The notes: generated from the sequence alone by a model not told the origin. DNA of 8,260 bases from Betaproteobacteria bacterium (GCA_029865405.1 JAOUGZ010000094.1:1-8260); one strand, 5' to 3'; positions 1 through 6,193 are shown, counted from the first letter of the stretch. Translations and numbers: made by a program.

Positions 1-491
1 CGGCGTCCAACTTCGCCAACGGCCTCAAGGGCCGGCCCGACGAAACGCAGTACGAGGACCATGTGCTGCGCGCGGCGCAGTTCAAGCTCGAGACGCCGAA
101 AGGCACGCAGGACGTTCCGATGCTGAACGCGCTGAACGAAGTGATGCGCGAGAGCTACCTCCGGGACTGCGAGATCGGGCTGAAGCGCTGGAACCGCGCC
201 ATCGAGCGCGCCGGCCATGCGTTCCGGCTCGCGCTGCCCTCGCCGCACTTTCGGCGCTCGATCGGCGCCTGGGTCGACGCACCGGTAACGCCGGAGGGTA
301 AGATGATCTCGCGCGAGGAGTACGACAAGCGCGTGCACGAATGGATCCCCTCCGCGGAAGACCGGGCGTTCGTGCGTTCGCTCATGCAGCGCGTGGTCGA
401 GCCGGGCAAGATGGCCGGCTGGGTGGCGCCGCCCGAGCGCGGCATCAACAACCTGCCAGTGGACTACGAATACGTGAAGCTCGCGGCCTAG
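1..491 (+). CDS. boxB: Benzoyl-CoA 2,3-epoxidase subunit BoxB, C-terminal part (5' end outside window)
   Basis: The reading frame is open from the window edge (first full codon at base 3) and gives 162 residues before TAG. I recognise the BoxB C-terminal region from blocks such as NAMNEV-like LNALNEVMRESY, DCEIGLKRWNRA, RRSIGAW, LMQRVVEPGKMAGW and the ending NNLPVDYEYVKL. BoxB is the diiron oxygenase component that, with the reductase BoxA, epoxidises benzoyl-CoA in the aerobic box pathway for benzoate. The full protein is about 470 residues, so roughly the last third is present. The diiron ligands lie in the missing part, so catalytic integrity cannot be judged here. The internal GTG at 63 is not the start, because homologous-looking sequence (NFANGLKGR) precedes it. 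No other box gene follows; the next gene is convergent. The family call is from memory of the sequence, not a search. Confidence 0.82.
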   Translation, partial: ASNFANGLKGRPDETQYEDHVLRAAQFKLETPKGTQDVPMLNALNEVMRESYLRDCEIGLKRWNRAIERAGHAFRLALPSPHFRRSIGAWVDAPVTPEGKMISREEYDKRVHEWIPSAEDRAFVRSLMQRVVEPGKMAGWVAPPERGINNLPVDYEYVKLAA

Positions 492-1381
492 TGCTTCTTG
501 GCGCCGATCAGGACGACGGCGCCGACGACGATGAACGCGCCGACGAGCTGGCGCGGCTCGACCGTCTGCGCGAGGACCGCCCAGCCCAGGCCCAGCGCGG
601 CGATCGGCTCGAAATTGAGCGCCGCCGTGTTGCTCGGCGACGCGAGCCGCGGCACCACCGTGAAGATCGAGGTGATGGCGGTGCCATAGAGCGCCGTCAG
701 CAGCGCCAGACCGATCCAGCCCGTCGCATCGGCGGGCAGCGCGAGCGTGTCCGCGGCCGCGCCGCCCAGTCCGATCACCACCGCCGTCGTGCCCATGGTG
801 AGCAGCGTACGGACGCGCCCATCGACGTCCTTCAGGTGGCGCGTGGTGAAGAACAGCACCAGCGCGAACGAGGCGGCCGCGCCGAACGCCCAGCCGACCC
901 CCACGCCGATTTCGGCCCAGCGCCCGGCCATCGCCTCCAGGGTGCCGAGGATGTCCAGCGCCAGGACCAGGCCGAAGAGCGCGAGCGGCATGGCGACGAA
1001 CGCACGCCGGCCCGGGTGTTCGCCCCCCGAGACCCAGGTCAGCAGCACGAAAAGCACCGGGAACGTGTTGAACGCTAGCAGCGCCAGCGCCACCGGGATG
1101 ACCGCCACCGCCGAGTAAAGGCAATAGCTCTGCACCGCCACCAGCACGCCGATCCCCAACCCGCGCACGAGCGTCGTGCGCGGCAGCGCCATGGAGATGC
1201 CCCGCAGCCGCAGCAGCGCCACCATCACCAGCGCCGTGACGCCGGAGCGCACCGCGACCGCCGCGGCCACGCTCGCGCCGTGGTCGAAGGCGATGCGCGC
1301 GGCAACATGGTTGCAGGCAAACAGCGTGGCGAGCAGCATGAGCAGCGGAATGCCCAGGCGCGGCGATAGAATTGCGGTCAT
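488..1381 (-). CDS. EamA/DMT-family inner-membrane transporter
   Basis: This 297-residue, very hydrophobic protein has about ten membrane segments arranged as two EamA repeats (roughly residues 8-142 and 157-293). Typical family blocks are HVAARIAF near residue 25, the FNTFPVLFVLL segment near 104-114, and NFEPIAALGLGW at 256-267, the usual end-of-repeat motif of drug/metabolite transporters. It ends in a short basic tail, GAKKH. The substrate cannot be predicted; relatives export amino acids or small metabolites. I chose ATG 1381 because the family begins only a few residues before the first helix. The frame stays open much further upstream, but that part is antisense to the dioxygenase gene and is not hydrophobic. 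There is no clear Shine-Dalgarno sequence before 1381. The stop codon overlaps that of the boxB-like gene in a shared CTAG. Confidence 0.88.
   Translation of the reverse strand: MTAILSPRLGIPLLMLLATLFACNHVAARIAFDHGASVAAAVAVRSGVTALVMVALLRLRGISMALPRTTLVRGLGIGVLVAVQSYCLYSAVAVIPVALALLAFNTFPVLFVLLTWVSGGEHPGRRAFVAMPLALFGLVLALDILGTLEAMAGRWAEIGVGVGWAFGAAASFALVLFFTTRHLKDVDGRVRTLLTMGTTAVVIGLGGAAADTLALPADATGWIGLALLTALYGTAITSIFTVVPRLASPSNTAALNFEPIAALGLGWAVLAQTVEPRQLVGAFIVVGAVVLIGAKKH
1367..1372 (+). promoter_or_regulatory. Candidate -10 box (TAGAAT) for the thiol dioxygenase gene
   Basis: TAGAAT lies 28 bases before ATG 1400 and would place transcription start near 1379, leaving a leader of about 21 bases that contains GGAG at 1388-1391. 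It lies inside the first codons of the divergent transporter gene. No convincing -35 box is seen at the expected spacing, so this is a motif-level guess. Confidence 0.35.
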
Positions 1382-1399
1382 GGCTGCGGAGCTTAAGGC

Positions 1400-1978
1400 A
1401 TGAGCAACCTCGCGCGCTTGCGCAGTTTCATCCACGACATGACGCGCCTGGCCGAGCGCCACGGCGAGGACGAGCAGCGCATGCTGGACGAGGGTGAAAA
1501 GCTGTTGCGCGTCCTGATCGCGCAGGACGACTGGCTGCCCGAGGAGTACGCGCGCCCGTCTCCCGAGGGCTACCGGCAGTACCTCCTGCACTGCGATCCG
1601 ATGGAGCGCTTCTCGGTCGTGAGCTTCGTCTGGATGCCCGGCCAGCGCACGCCCATCCACGACCACACGGTATGGGGCCTGGTGGGGGTGATGCGCGGCG
1701 AGGAGCAATGCGAGGAGTACTCGGCGCAGGCCCAACCCGCGGGCAGGCATCCGGTCCGGCGGGGCGAGGTGGACCGCGTCTCGCCGCGCATCGGCGACAT
1801 TCACGTCGTCGCCAACGAGGGCAGCGAGGTCGCGGTGAGCATCCATGTCTATGGCGCCAACATCGGCGCCGTGCGCCGCCACACGTACGACCCGGCAAGC
1901 GGCGCGCGGCGCAATTTCGTCTCCGGCTACGCCAACGCCAGCATTCCGAACCTGTGGGACCGCTCCAGGGAGGCGTAG
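1400..1978 (+). CDS. Cupin thiol dioxygenase, CDO family, probably 3-mercaptopropionate dioxygenase type
   Basis: This 192-residue protein is a mononuclear non-haem iron thiol dioxygenase of the cysteine dioxygenase family, cytosolic by its lack of a signal. The iron ligands are visible as H87 and H89 (PIHDHT) and H135 (GDIHVV). SIHVYG carries S147, H149 and Y151, matching the Ser-His-Tyr triad of the family. The position of the substrate-binding Arg of mammalian CDO (R60, in YTRNL) appears here as Gln60 (YRQYL), and R160 falls nine residues after the triad Tyr. A Gly/Leu replaces the Cys that forms the Cys-Tyr crosslink. These traits are known for the Gln-type subclass that prefers 3-mercaptopropionate and makes 3-sulfinopropionate. 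The subclass is inferred from my hand alignment. The start at ATG 1400 has GGAG eight bases upstream. The gene is divergent from an EamA transporter, with 18 bases between the two starts. Confidence 0.85.
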   Translation: MSNLARLRSFIHDMTRLAERHGEDEQRMLDEGEKLLRVLIAQDDWLPEEYARPSPEGYRQYLLHCDPMERFSVVSFVWMPGQRTPIHDHTVWGLVGVMRGEEQCEEYSAQAQPAGRHPVRRGEVDRVSPRIGDIHVVANEGSEVAVSIHVYGANIGAVRRHTYDPASGARRNFVSGYANASIPNLWDRSREA

Positions 1979-2310
1979 CGGCGGCGCTGCTTGCCGCCGC
2001 CTGCGCGGCGCAGGCGTGCGACGTGCCCGGCGACGGCACGTCGCTGCGCCGTGCGCTGCTGAAGGTGAAGTATCTGCCGGAAACCGAACTCTGGGAGCTG
2101 GCTGCGCGCAAGACCGCCGCCGTGCAGTACGTACTGTCGCTCGACGCCCCGATCGAGCGCGAAGGGCGCTGCTACTGGCCGATCGAGGCGCGCAGCGGCG
2201 ACCAGCTGTGGAACACGTTCTACGCCACGCCGCGCGGCGAGCACATCCTGGTCGCCGGACCCGGGGGCGCGCTCATCGCGCTCGAGGCCTGGCGCAAGCG
2301 TGCGCGCTAG
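1954..2310 (+). CDS. Small putative exported protein of unknown function
   Basis: I do not recognise this protein. From GTG 1954 it has 118 residues. A hydrophobic alanine/leucine stretch (about residues 8-21) ends in AQA before CDVPGDG, which looks like a Sec signal with cleavage after AQA. The n-region (MGPLQGG) lacks the usual positive charge, so the start is uncertain. No ATG is available nearby, and upstream codons fall inside the dioxygenase gene. The mature part, about 97 residues, has two cysteines (C22 and one in GRCYWP), mixed charged and aromatic residues, a phrase QLWNTFYATPRGEHIL, and a basic C-terminal end. A periplasmic domain with one disulfide is possible. It overlaps the end of the dioxygenase gene by about 25 bases, suggesting coupled translation. 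It shares a CTAG stop with the convergent AhpD-like gene. Confidence 0.6.
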   Translation: MGPLQGGVAAALLAAACAAQACDVPGDGTSLRRALLKVKYLPETELWELAARKTAAVQYVLSLDAPIEREGRCYWPIEARSGDQLWNTFYATPRGEHILVAGPGGALIALEAWRKRAR

Positions 2311-2702
2311 GGCTTGAAGCGGGCATCCACGGGCACGCGCAGGCCGTTGGCGAGCCGGTTGGTCTGGTTCGCAAGACCCACCACCGCCATCAATTCCATG
2401 AACATCGCCTCGCTCATGCCCTGCTTGCGCGCCGACGCGGTGTGCGAGTACGTGCAGTACTCGCAGCCGTTGGTGGCGCTCACCGCGACGTAGACCATTT
2501 CCTTCACCAGCGGGTCGAGCGCGCCCGGCGCCATCACCTGCTTGACGTGCTCCCAGACGCGGCGCAGCTGCGCCGGATCGTGGGCGAGCGCCTTCCAGAA
2601 GTTGTTGATCCAGTCCACGCCTCGCGTTCTCATGATGTCGTCGTACACCGCGCGCACTTCGGCTGGTGCCGCGTCGTATTCGATCAATGTGACCAGTGAC
2701 AC
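2307..2702 (-). CDS. AhpD-like / carboxymuconolactone decarboxylase-family protein
   Basis: This 131-residue protein carries the AhpD-type proton-relay signature E68 - C80 - x2 - C83 - x3 - H87 (in VKEMVY and NGCEYCTYSH). Its spacing equals that of mycobacterial AhpD: 12, 3 and 4 residues. Family members are small all-helical proteins. Those with CxxC act as thiol-dependent peroxidase partners or disulfide reductants, while the decarboxylases lack the pair, so a thiol redox role is more likely than muconolactone decarboxylation. The physiological partner is unknown; no ahpC is nearby. I chose GTG 2702 because GGAGG lies five bases before it and the fold starts with TLIEYDAAPAEVRAVYDDI. The in-frame ATG at 2756 would run into the divergent gene. 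It is divergent from a GFA-type gene across about 43 bases. Confidence 0.85.
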   Translation of the reverse strand: MSLVTLIEYDAAPAEVRAVYDDIMRTRGVDWINNFWKALAHDPAQLRRVWEHVKQVMAPGALDPLVKEMVYVAVSATNGCEYCTYSHTASARKQGMSEAMFMELMAVVGLANQTNRLANGLRVPVDARFKP

Positions 2703-2707
2703 GTCGT

Positions 2708-2712
2708 CCTCC
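2708..2712 (-). promoter_or_regulatory. Strong Shine-Dalgarno site fixing the AhpD-like start at GTG 2702
   Basis: On the minus strand GGAGG is followed by five bases and then GTG. This is the best ribosome site in the area. It argues against the longer form starting at ATG 2756, which would add 18 unrelated residues. Confidence 0.7.
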
Positions 2713-2720
2713 GTCACGTT

Positions 2721-2736
2721 CCCGGTATCCCGGTAT
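2721..2736. repeat. Perfect tandem 8-base repeat CCCGGTAT x2, possible operator
   Basis: CCCGGTAT occurs twice back to back in the short divergent region between the AhpD-like gene and the GFA-type gene. The second copy runs into TATATTA. The position, overlapping or next to candidate -10 boxes for both directions, is where a repressor site would be expected. I cannot name a regulator. Confidence 0.5.
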
Positions 2737-2740
2737 ATTA
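2734..2740. promoter_or_regulatory. Symmetric candidate -10 element (TATATT rightward, TAATAT leftward)
   Basis: Rightward, TATATT at 2734-2739 would start transcription about seven bases later, at 2746, which is the A of the GFA-type start codon, so the mRNA could be leaderless. Leftward, TAATAT at 2740-2735 would start near 2728, giving a leader with the GGAGG of the AhpD-like gene. The -35 boxes are weak (CCGTCA at 2711-2716 matches TTGACA in 3 of 6 positions). This AT-rich patch stands out in the GC-rich surroundings. Confidence 0.45.
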
Positions 2741-2745
2741 GTCGC

Positions 2746-3198
2746 ATGCAGCTCAAGGGCTCCTGCCACTGCGGCGCCGTGCGCTTCTCCCTCGCCTCGG
2801 AGACGCCGTACCCGTACCTGCTCTGCTACTGCTCGATCTGCCGCAAGACCGCCGGCGGCGGCGGCTACGCCATCAACATCATGGGCAACGCGGCCACGTT
2901 CAGGAAACGCGGCCGTACGCGCGTCTACCGCGCCACGCGCGGCGGCGGCGAGCGCCATTTCTGCCCGCGCTGCGGCAGCGCGCTGTGGGTGTGGGACAAG
3001 CGCTGGCCGGCGTGGATCTACCCTTTTGCCTCGGCGATCGACACGCGCCTGCCCGCGCCGAAGGAGCGCCAGCACATCCTGCTCGACTCGAAGGCAAGCT
3101 GGGTGCCGGTGCCCAAGGGCCCGCACGAAAAGCGCTTCCGCGGATTCCCGCGCGAAGCGATCGTCGACTGGCACCGCACGCGGGGACTACTGCGCTAG
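2746..3198 (+). CDS. GFA/CENP-V family zinc protein
   Basis: This 150-residue protein has the full cysteine pattern of the GFA family: C7 and C9 (SCHCG), C27, C29 and C32 (CYCSICRK), and C73 and C76 (FCPRCGSALW). By analogy with Paracoccus Gfa, C7/C9/C73/C76 should hold a structural zinc and C27/C29/C32 a second, catalytic-type zinc. The family was named for glutathione-dependent formaldehyde activation, but for most members that activity is unproven and the substrate unknown. The length is normal for the family. ATG 2746 puts the CxC motif at residue 7, as is usual. There is no Shine-Dalgarno sequence, and the candidate -10 box ends seven bases before, so a leaderless message is possible. 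The in-frame extension upstream to 2542 is antisense to the AhpD-like gene and is rejected. The next gene starts three bases after the stop. Confidence 0.88.
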   Translation: MQLKGSCHCGAVRFSLASETPYPYLLCYCSICRKTAGGGGYAINIMGNAATFRKRGRTRVYRATRGGGERHFCPRCGSALWVWDKRWPAWIYPFASAIDTRLPAPKERQHILLDSKASWVPVPKGPHEKRFRGFPREAIVDWHRTRGLLR

Positions 3199-3201
3199 AC
3201 C

Positions 3202-3885
3202 ATGCCCGACTGGATCTCCGCGCTGAGCCCGCAAACCCTTCTCGTGGCGATCGCCGCGACCGGCGGCGTCCTCTCGCTCCTGCTCGCCGTCGCCGCCGTG
3301 CGCCGCATGCGCGACTGGCAGCTCCGCCGCGGCTCGGTCTACCTGCTGGGCGCCGCGCTGGTGGCGGCGCTGGGCGTCGGCGGCGCGATGCTCGCCGCGA
3401 GCCTGCACACGTACTCCCGGCTCACGCATGAGCAGGAAGCCGCGCGCGCGGTGCTGCGTGCGCTCGGCCCGCAGCGCTACGAGCTGCTGCTGGTGCGCAC
3501 GGGCGAGCCGTCACAGCGCTTCGAGCTGCGCGGCGACGAGTGGCAGATCGACGCGCGCGTGCTGAAATGGCGCGGCCTGGGCAGCCTGCTCGGCTTCGAC
3601 ACCGTGTACCGGTTCGAGCGCATCGCCGGCCGCTACGCCGACAACGACCAGGAGCGCAAGGCGCCGCGCAGCGTGCACGCGCTGTCGGTGGAAGCCGGCG
3701 TCGATTTCTGGGGCCTGCTGAAGAAGTACCACCGCTACATGCCGCTCGCCGATGCGCTCTACGGCAGCGCCGCGTACGTGCCGATGGCCGACGGCGCGCA
3801 GTACGTGGTGAGCGTGTCGGCGACCGGATTGCTCATCCGGCCGCTGAACGACGCCGCGCAAAAGGCGGTGGGCGGCTGGAAATGA
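3202..3885 (+). CDS. Conserved two-TM membrane protein of unknown function
   Basis: This 227-residue protein has two predicted membrane helices (about residues 12-33 and 46-68) separated by a very basic loop (RRMRDWQLRR). By the positive-inside rule both ends face the periplasm. The rest, about 155 residues, is a soluble domain with recognisable blocks: SRLTHEQ (72-78), LRGDEWQIDARVLKW, FDTVYRFERIAGRYAD, ALYGSAAYVPMADGAQYVV and a closing GLLIRPL. I recall similar proteins in gammaproteobacteria and betaproteobacteria, sometimes labelled as efflux pumps, but nothing here resembles a transporter core. No function is proposed. It follows the GFA-type stop by three bases without a good ribosome site, so translation is probably coupled. 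Its TGA overlaps the ATG of the transglutaminase-like lipoprotein gene (ATGA), implying joint expression and perhaps a shared envelope role. Confidence 0.82.
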   Translation: MPDWISALSPQTLLVAIAATGGVLSLLLAVAAVRRMRDWQLRRGSVYLLGAALVAALGVGGAMLAASLHTYSRLTHEQEAARAVLRALGPQRYELLLVRTGEPSQRFELRGDEWQIDARVLKWRGLGSLLGFDTVYRFERIAGRYADNDQERKAPRSVHALSVEAGVDFWGLLKKYHRYMPLADALYGSAAYVPMADGAQYVVSVSATGLLIRPLNDAAQKAVGGWK

Positions 3886-5357
3886 GGCGCCTCGGGGCGG
3901 CGCTGGCGCTCGCCCTGCTCGCCGGGTGTGCCAGCAGCGGCCCCTGGTTCCGCGAGGCCGGCCCGCCGCCCCCGGCTGAGGCGCGCGCGCTGGCCGACTG
4001 GCCGTGGCAGGAGATCTGGACCGGCATCGTGTTCCAGGGGCGCAAGATCGGATTCGCGCGCCTCGCGCTGCGCCCGGCGGCCGTGCAAGGCCGCTGGGAG
4101 ATCGAATCGGAGTCGGCCCTGCGCCTGCGGTTCCTGGGCGTCGACAAGCGCGTCAGCCTGCGCGCGCTGGACGAGGTGCACGACGACCTCACGCTGCAGC
4201 GCTTTCGGTACGAGTATTACCTGGACGGCAGCCGGCTGCACGTCGAAGGCGAGCGCGCCGGCGACGTGCTCGTCGTGCGCACCGAAAGCGCCGGCGTGCG
4301 CGGCGAGCAGCGCCTGCGGTTGCGCGAGCCGGCGGTGCCGGCGAGTGCGCTCGCGCTGCTGCCGGCGCGGCGCGGATTGCGCGTCGGCGAGACCGCGCGC
4401 GCCACGGTGTTTGTCGGCGAATCGCAATCGCTGGCGGACGCGGAGCTGCGCGCGCTCGCCTACGAGCGCAGCCCGCTCTTCGAGGGCGCCGCGTTGCGCG
4501 TCGCCACCACGCTCCTCGGGCTGGAGAGCGAAACCTGGTACGACGCGAAGGCGCAGCCGCTGCTCGAGACCGCGCTCCACGGGACGATGATCTCGTCGCT
4601 CGAGGACGCGGCGCGGGCGCGCGCCTACCTGGTCGAGGCCAGCCTCAACAAGGACGAATCCCTCCTGGCCTTCAGCCTGCTGCGCTCGGCGCCCGTGCCG
4701 GCGCCGCGCCGCGCCGCCGCGCTGCGCATCGCGCTGGAAGGCGTGCCGCACGCGCTCGCGGTCCCCGACGCGCCCGGCCAGCGCTGCGCGCGCGACGGCA
4801 CGCGGCTCGAGTGCCGCATCGACCGGCGCGCGCCAGCTGACGCCGGCGAGGCACATCAGGCGGCGCGCTACCTGCGCCCGAGCCTCGCCGCGCCGAGCAA
4901 CGAGCGGCGCTTCATCGAGCTCGCGCAGTCCGTCGCCGGCGACGCCGCCGGCGCGCCGGCGAAGATCGAGCGGCTGCTCGCCTGGATCGACGCCAACATC
5001 GCCAAGGAGGCGGTGGACGCATTCTCGGCCACCGACGTGCTGCGCGAGCGGCGCGCCGAATGCCAGGGACACGCCTACCTGTTCGCCGCGCTCGCGCGCG
5101 CGCTCGCGCTGCCGACGCGCGTCGTCAACGGTCTCGTGTACGTGGCCGAGCACGGCGGCTTCCTCTATCACACGTGGAACGACGTGTGGATCGAGGGCGC
5201 AGGTTGGCAGCCGGTGGACGCGACGCTGGGCCAGCCGCTTGCCGACGCCACGCACGTTGCGCTCGCCGTGGGCGAATCGCCGGCCGAGCTCGCGCCGCTC
5301 GCCGCCATGGTGGGCCGGGCCCGCGTCGTGGCGCTCGGCGACATCGGCCACTGGTAG
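3882..5357 (+). CDS. Lipoprotein with C-terminal transglutaminase-like domain
   Basis: This 491-residue protein starts with a lipoprotein signal: basic MRR, a hydrophobic core and the lipobox LAGC with C16, so it is probably anchored in a membrane and faces the periplasm. Residues of about 40-290 look like a strand-rich domain, beginning with WTGIVFQGRKIGFARLAL. The C-terminal part (about 365-470) is a transglutaminase-like cysteine peptidase fold with C394 (AECQGHA), H430 (LYHTWNDVW) and D446 (QPVDATLG) as the Cys-His-Asp triad. Such domains act as transamidases or peptidases; the target here is unknown. Members beside membrane proteins often work in envelope or exopolymer processing, which is only a hint. 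The ATG overlaps the previous stop (ATGA), so it belongs with that gene. All three catalytic positions are intact, so an active enzyme is likely. Its stop TAG lies inside the next candidate -10 box. Confidence 0.88.
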   Translation: MRRLGAALALALLAGCASSGPWFREAGPPPPAEARALADWPWQEIWTGIVFQGRKIGFARLALRPAAVQGRWEIESESALRLRFLGVDKRVSLRALDEVHDDLTLQRFRYEYYLDGSRLHVEGERAGDVLVVRTESAGVRGEQRLRLREPAVPASALALLPARRGLRVGETARATVFVGESQSLADAELRALAYERSPLFEGAALRVATTLLGLESETWYDAKAQPLLETALHGTMISSLEDAARARAYLVEASLNKDESLLAFSLLRSAPVPAPRRAAALRIALEGVPHALAVPDAPGQRCARDGTRLECRIDRRAPADAGEAHQAARYLRPSLAAPSNERRFIELAQSVAGDAAGAPAKIERLLAWIDANIAKEAVDAFSATDVLRERRAECQGHAYLFAALARALALPTRVVNGLVYVAEHGGFLYHTWNDVWIEGAGWQPVDATLGQPLADATHVALAVGESPAELAPLAAMVGRARVVALGDIGHW

Positions 5358-5360
5358 AAT
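5352..5360 (+). promoter_or_regulatory. Candidate extended -10 promoter (TGG TAGAAT) for yciB-bolA
   Basis: TAGAAT at 5355-5360, preceded by TGG, fits an extended -10 element. It predicts a start of transcription near 5367, only about six bases before the yciB ATG. Its first three bases are the stop codon of the lipoprotein gene. No clear -35 box is visible, which extended -10 promoters can do without. Confidence 0.45.
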
Positions 5361-5372
5361 GCGCCGCCCCGC

Positions 5373-5918
5373 ATGAAGTTCCTATTCGACCTGTTCCCGG
5401 TCATCCTGTTCGTCGCCACCTACGTGTGGACCGACAGCATCTACATCGCGACGGCGGTGATCATCCCCGCCGCGATCGCGCAGGTGGCCTACGTCTGGTT
5501 TCGCTTCCGGCGAGTGGAGCGCATGCTGCTCGTGTCCACGGTGCTGATCCTGATCCTGGGAGGGCTCACCCTGTTCCTGCAGGACGAGCGCTTCATCAAG
5601 TGGAAGCCGACGGTGCTGTACTGGCTTTTCGCCGCCGTCCTCGCGCTGGCGCCCTACGTCGCCAAGAAGAACCTCGTGCGCCTGATGATGGAAAAAGGGT
5701 TCACCGCGCCCACCCGCGTCTGGAACCACCTGAACGTGGCGTGGATCCTGTTCTTCGTCGTCATGGGCGTGCTCAATCTCTACATTGCGCAGAACTTCAG
5801 CCTCGGCTTCTGGGTGCAGTTCAAGCTCTGGGGCCTGACCGGGCTCATGTTCGCGTTCATCGCCGCGCAGATCCTCGTCCTGTACAAGTACATGGACCAG
5901 TCGGAGGCCGGCAAGTGA
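5373..5918 (+). CDS. yciB: Inner-membrane protein YciB (septation protein A family)
   Basis: This 181-residue, multi-pass protein matches YciB/IspZ closely: the start MKFLFDLFPVILFV, then YIATAVIIP, LTLFLQDERFIKWKPTVLYWLF, NLVRLMMEKGF, WNHLNVAWILFF, and FWVQFKLWGLTGLMF near the end. About five membrane segments are expected. The family is linked to cell-envelope upkeep and division; in E. coli it interacts with elongation and division proteins, but the biochemical role is unsettled. The length is as usual. No Shine-Dalgarno sequence precedes ATG 5373, in line with a very short leader from the promoter just upstream. The TGA overlaps the GTG of the bolA gene. The order yciB - bolA - parvulin isomerase matches what I recall from betaproteobacterial chromosomes. 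Confidence 0.95.
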   Translation: MKFLFDLFPVILFVATYVWTDSIYIATAVIIPAAIAQVAYVWFRFRRVERMLLVSTVLILILGGLTLFLQDERFIKWKPTVLYWLFAAVLALAPYVAKKNLVRLMMEKGFTAPTRVWNHLNVAWILFFVVMGVLNLYIAQNFSLGFWVQFKLWGLTGLMFAFIAAQILVLYKYMDQSEAGK

Positions 5919-6193
5919 GCACCGAAGCGGCGATTCGCGCGCGCCTCGCCGTGCTCGAGCCCGAGGTCCTCGAGCTCGAGGACGAAAGCGAGCGCCACCG
6001 CGGCCATGCCGGCTATGCGCCCGGCGGCGGCACGCACTGGCGGCTCACCATCGTCGCGCGCGCCTTCGCCGGTCAATCCACCGTCGCGCGCCACCGCCTC
6101 GTCTACCAGGCGCTCGGCGCGCTCATGCAGCATCCGATCCACGCCCTCGCGATCCAGGCGCGCGCGCCGGGCGAGCCCGGCGCGGGCGCATAA
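5915..6193 (+). CDS. bolA: BolA-family protein
   Basis: This 92-residue protein has the BolA pattern: a short N-terminal helix (IRARLAVLEP), ERHRGHAGY (28-34, with H28 and H31), GGTHWRLTIVARAF, the signature RHRLVYQAL (around residues 59-67), and IHALAIQARAP at 75-85. BolA proteins pair with monothiol glutaredoxins to bind Fe-S clusters and influence iron-sulfur delivery, envelope shape and stress response; some also bind DNA. Which role applies here is unknown. The start is GTG 5915, overlapping the yciB stop as GTGA, with GGAGG (5903-5907) seven bases upstream. It is easy to miss because the same frame stays open far upstream into unrelated sequence. Its TAA stop lies within a candidate -10 box for the next gene. 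Confidence 0.92.
   Translation: MSTEAAIRARLAVLEPEVLELEDESERHRGHAGYAPGGGTHWRLTIVARAFAGQSTVARHRLVYQALGALMQHPIHALAIQARAPGEPGAGA

Noticed and set aside
1382..1882. N-terminal extension of the transporter reading frame to 1882
   Set aside because: It is antisense to the conserved dioxygenase, lacks hydrophobic segments and does not fit EamA length; ATG 1381 gives the normal size.
2542..2745. Upstream extension of the GFA-type protein
   Set aside because: It is antisense to the AhpD-like gene and places the zinc CxC motif far from the N-terminus, unlike the family.
2703..2756. Longer AhpD-like protein starting at ATG 2756
   Set aside because: The GGAGG-supported GTG at 2702 fits the family start; the extra residues would be encoded over the promoter region and the GFA-type start.
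1927..3174. Minus-strand open frame of about 415 codons
   Set aside because: It overlaps the AhpD-like and GFA-type genes in another frame and shows only low-complexity Arg/Ala-rich sequence.
3759..5351. Long open frame on the minus strand (about 530 codons)
   Set aside because: It lies wholly opposite the lipoprotein with an intact catalytic triad. The composition (Arg/Ala/Gly/His-rich, no motifs) is typical of antisense frames in GC-rich DNA.
5060..5914. Upstream part of the open frame that contains bolA
   Set aside because: It lies out of frame over the transglutaminase domain and yciB; the real bolA start is GTG 5915 with a GGAGG site.
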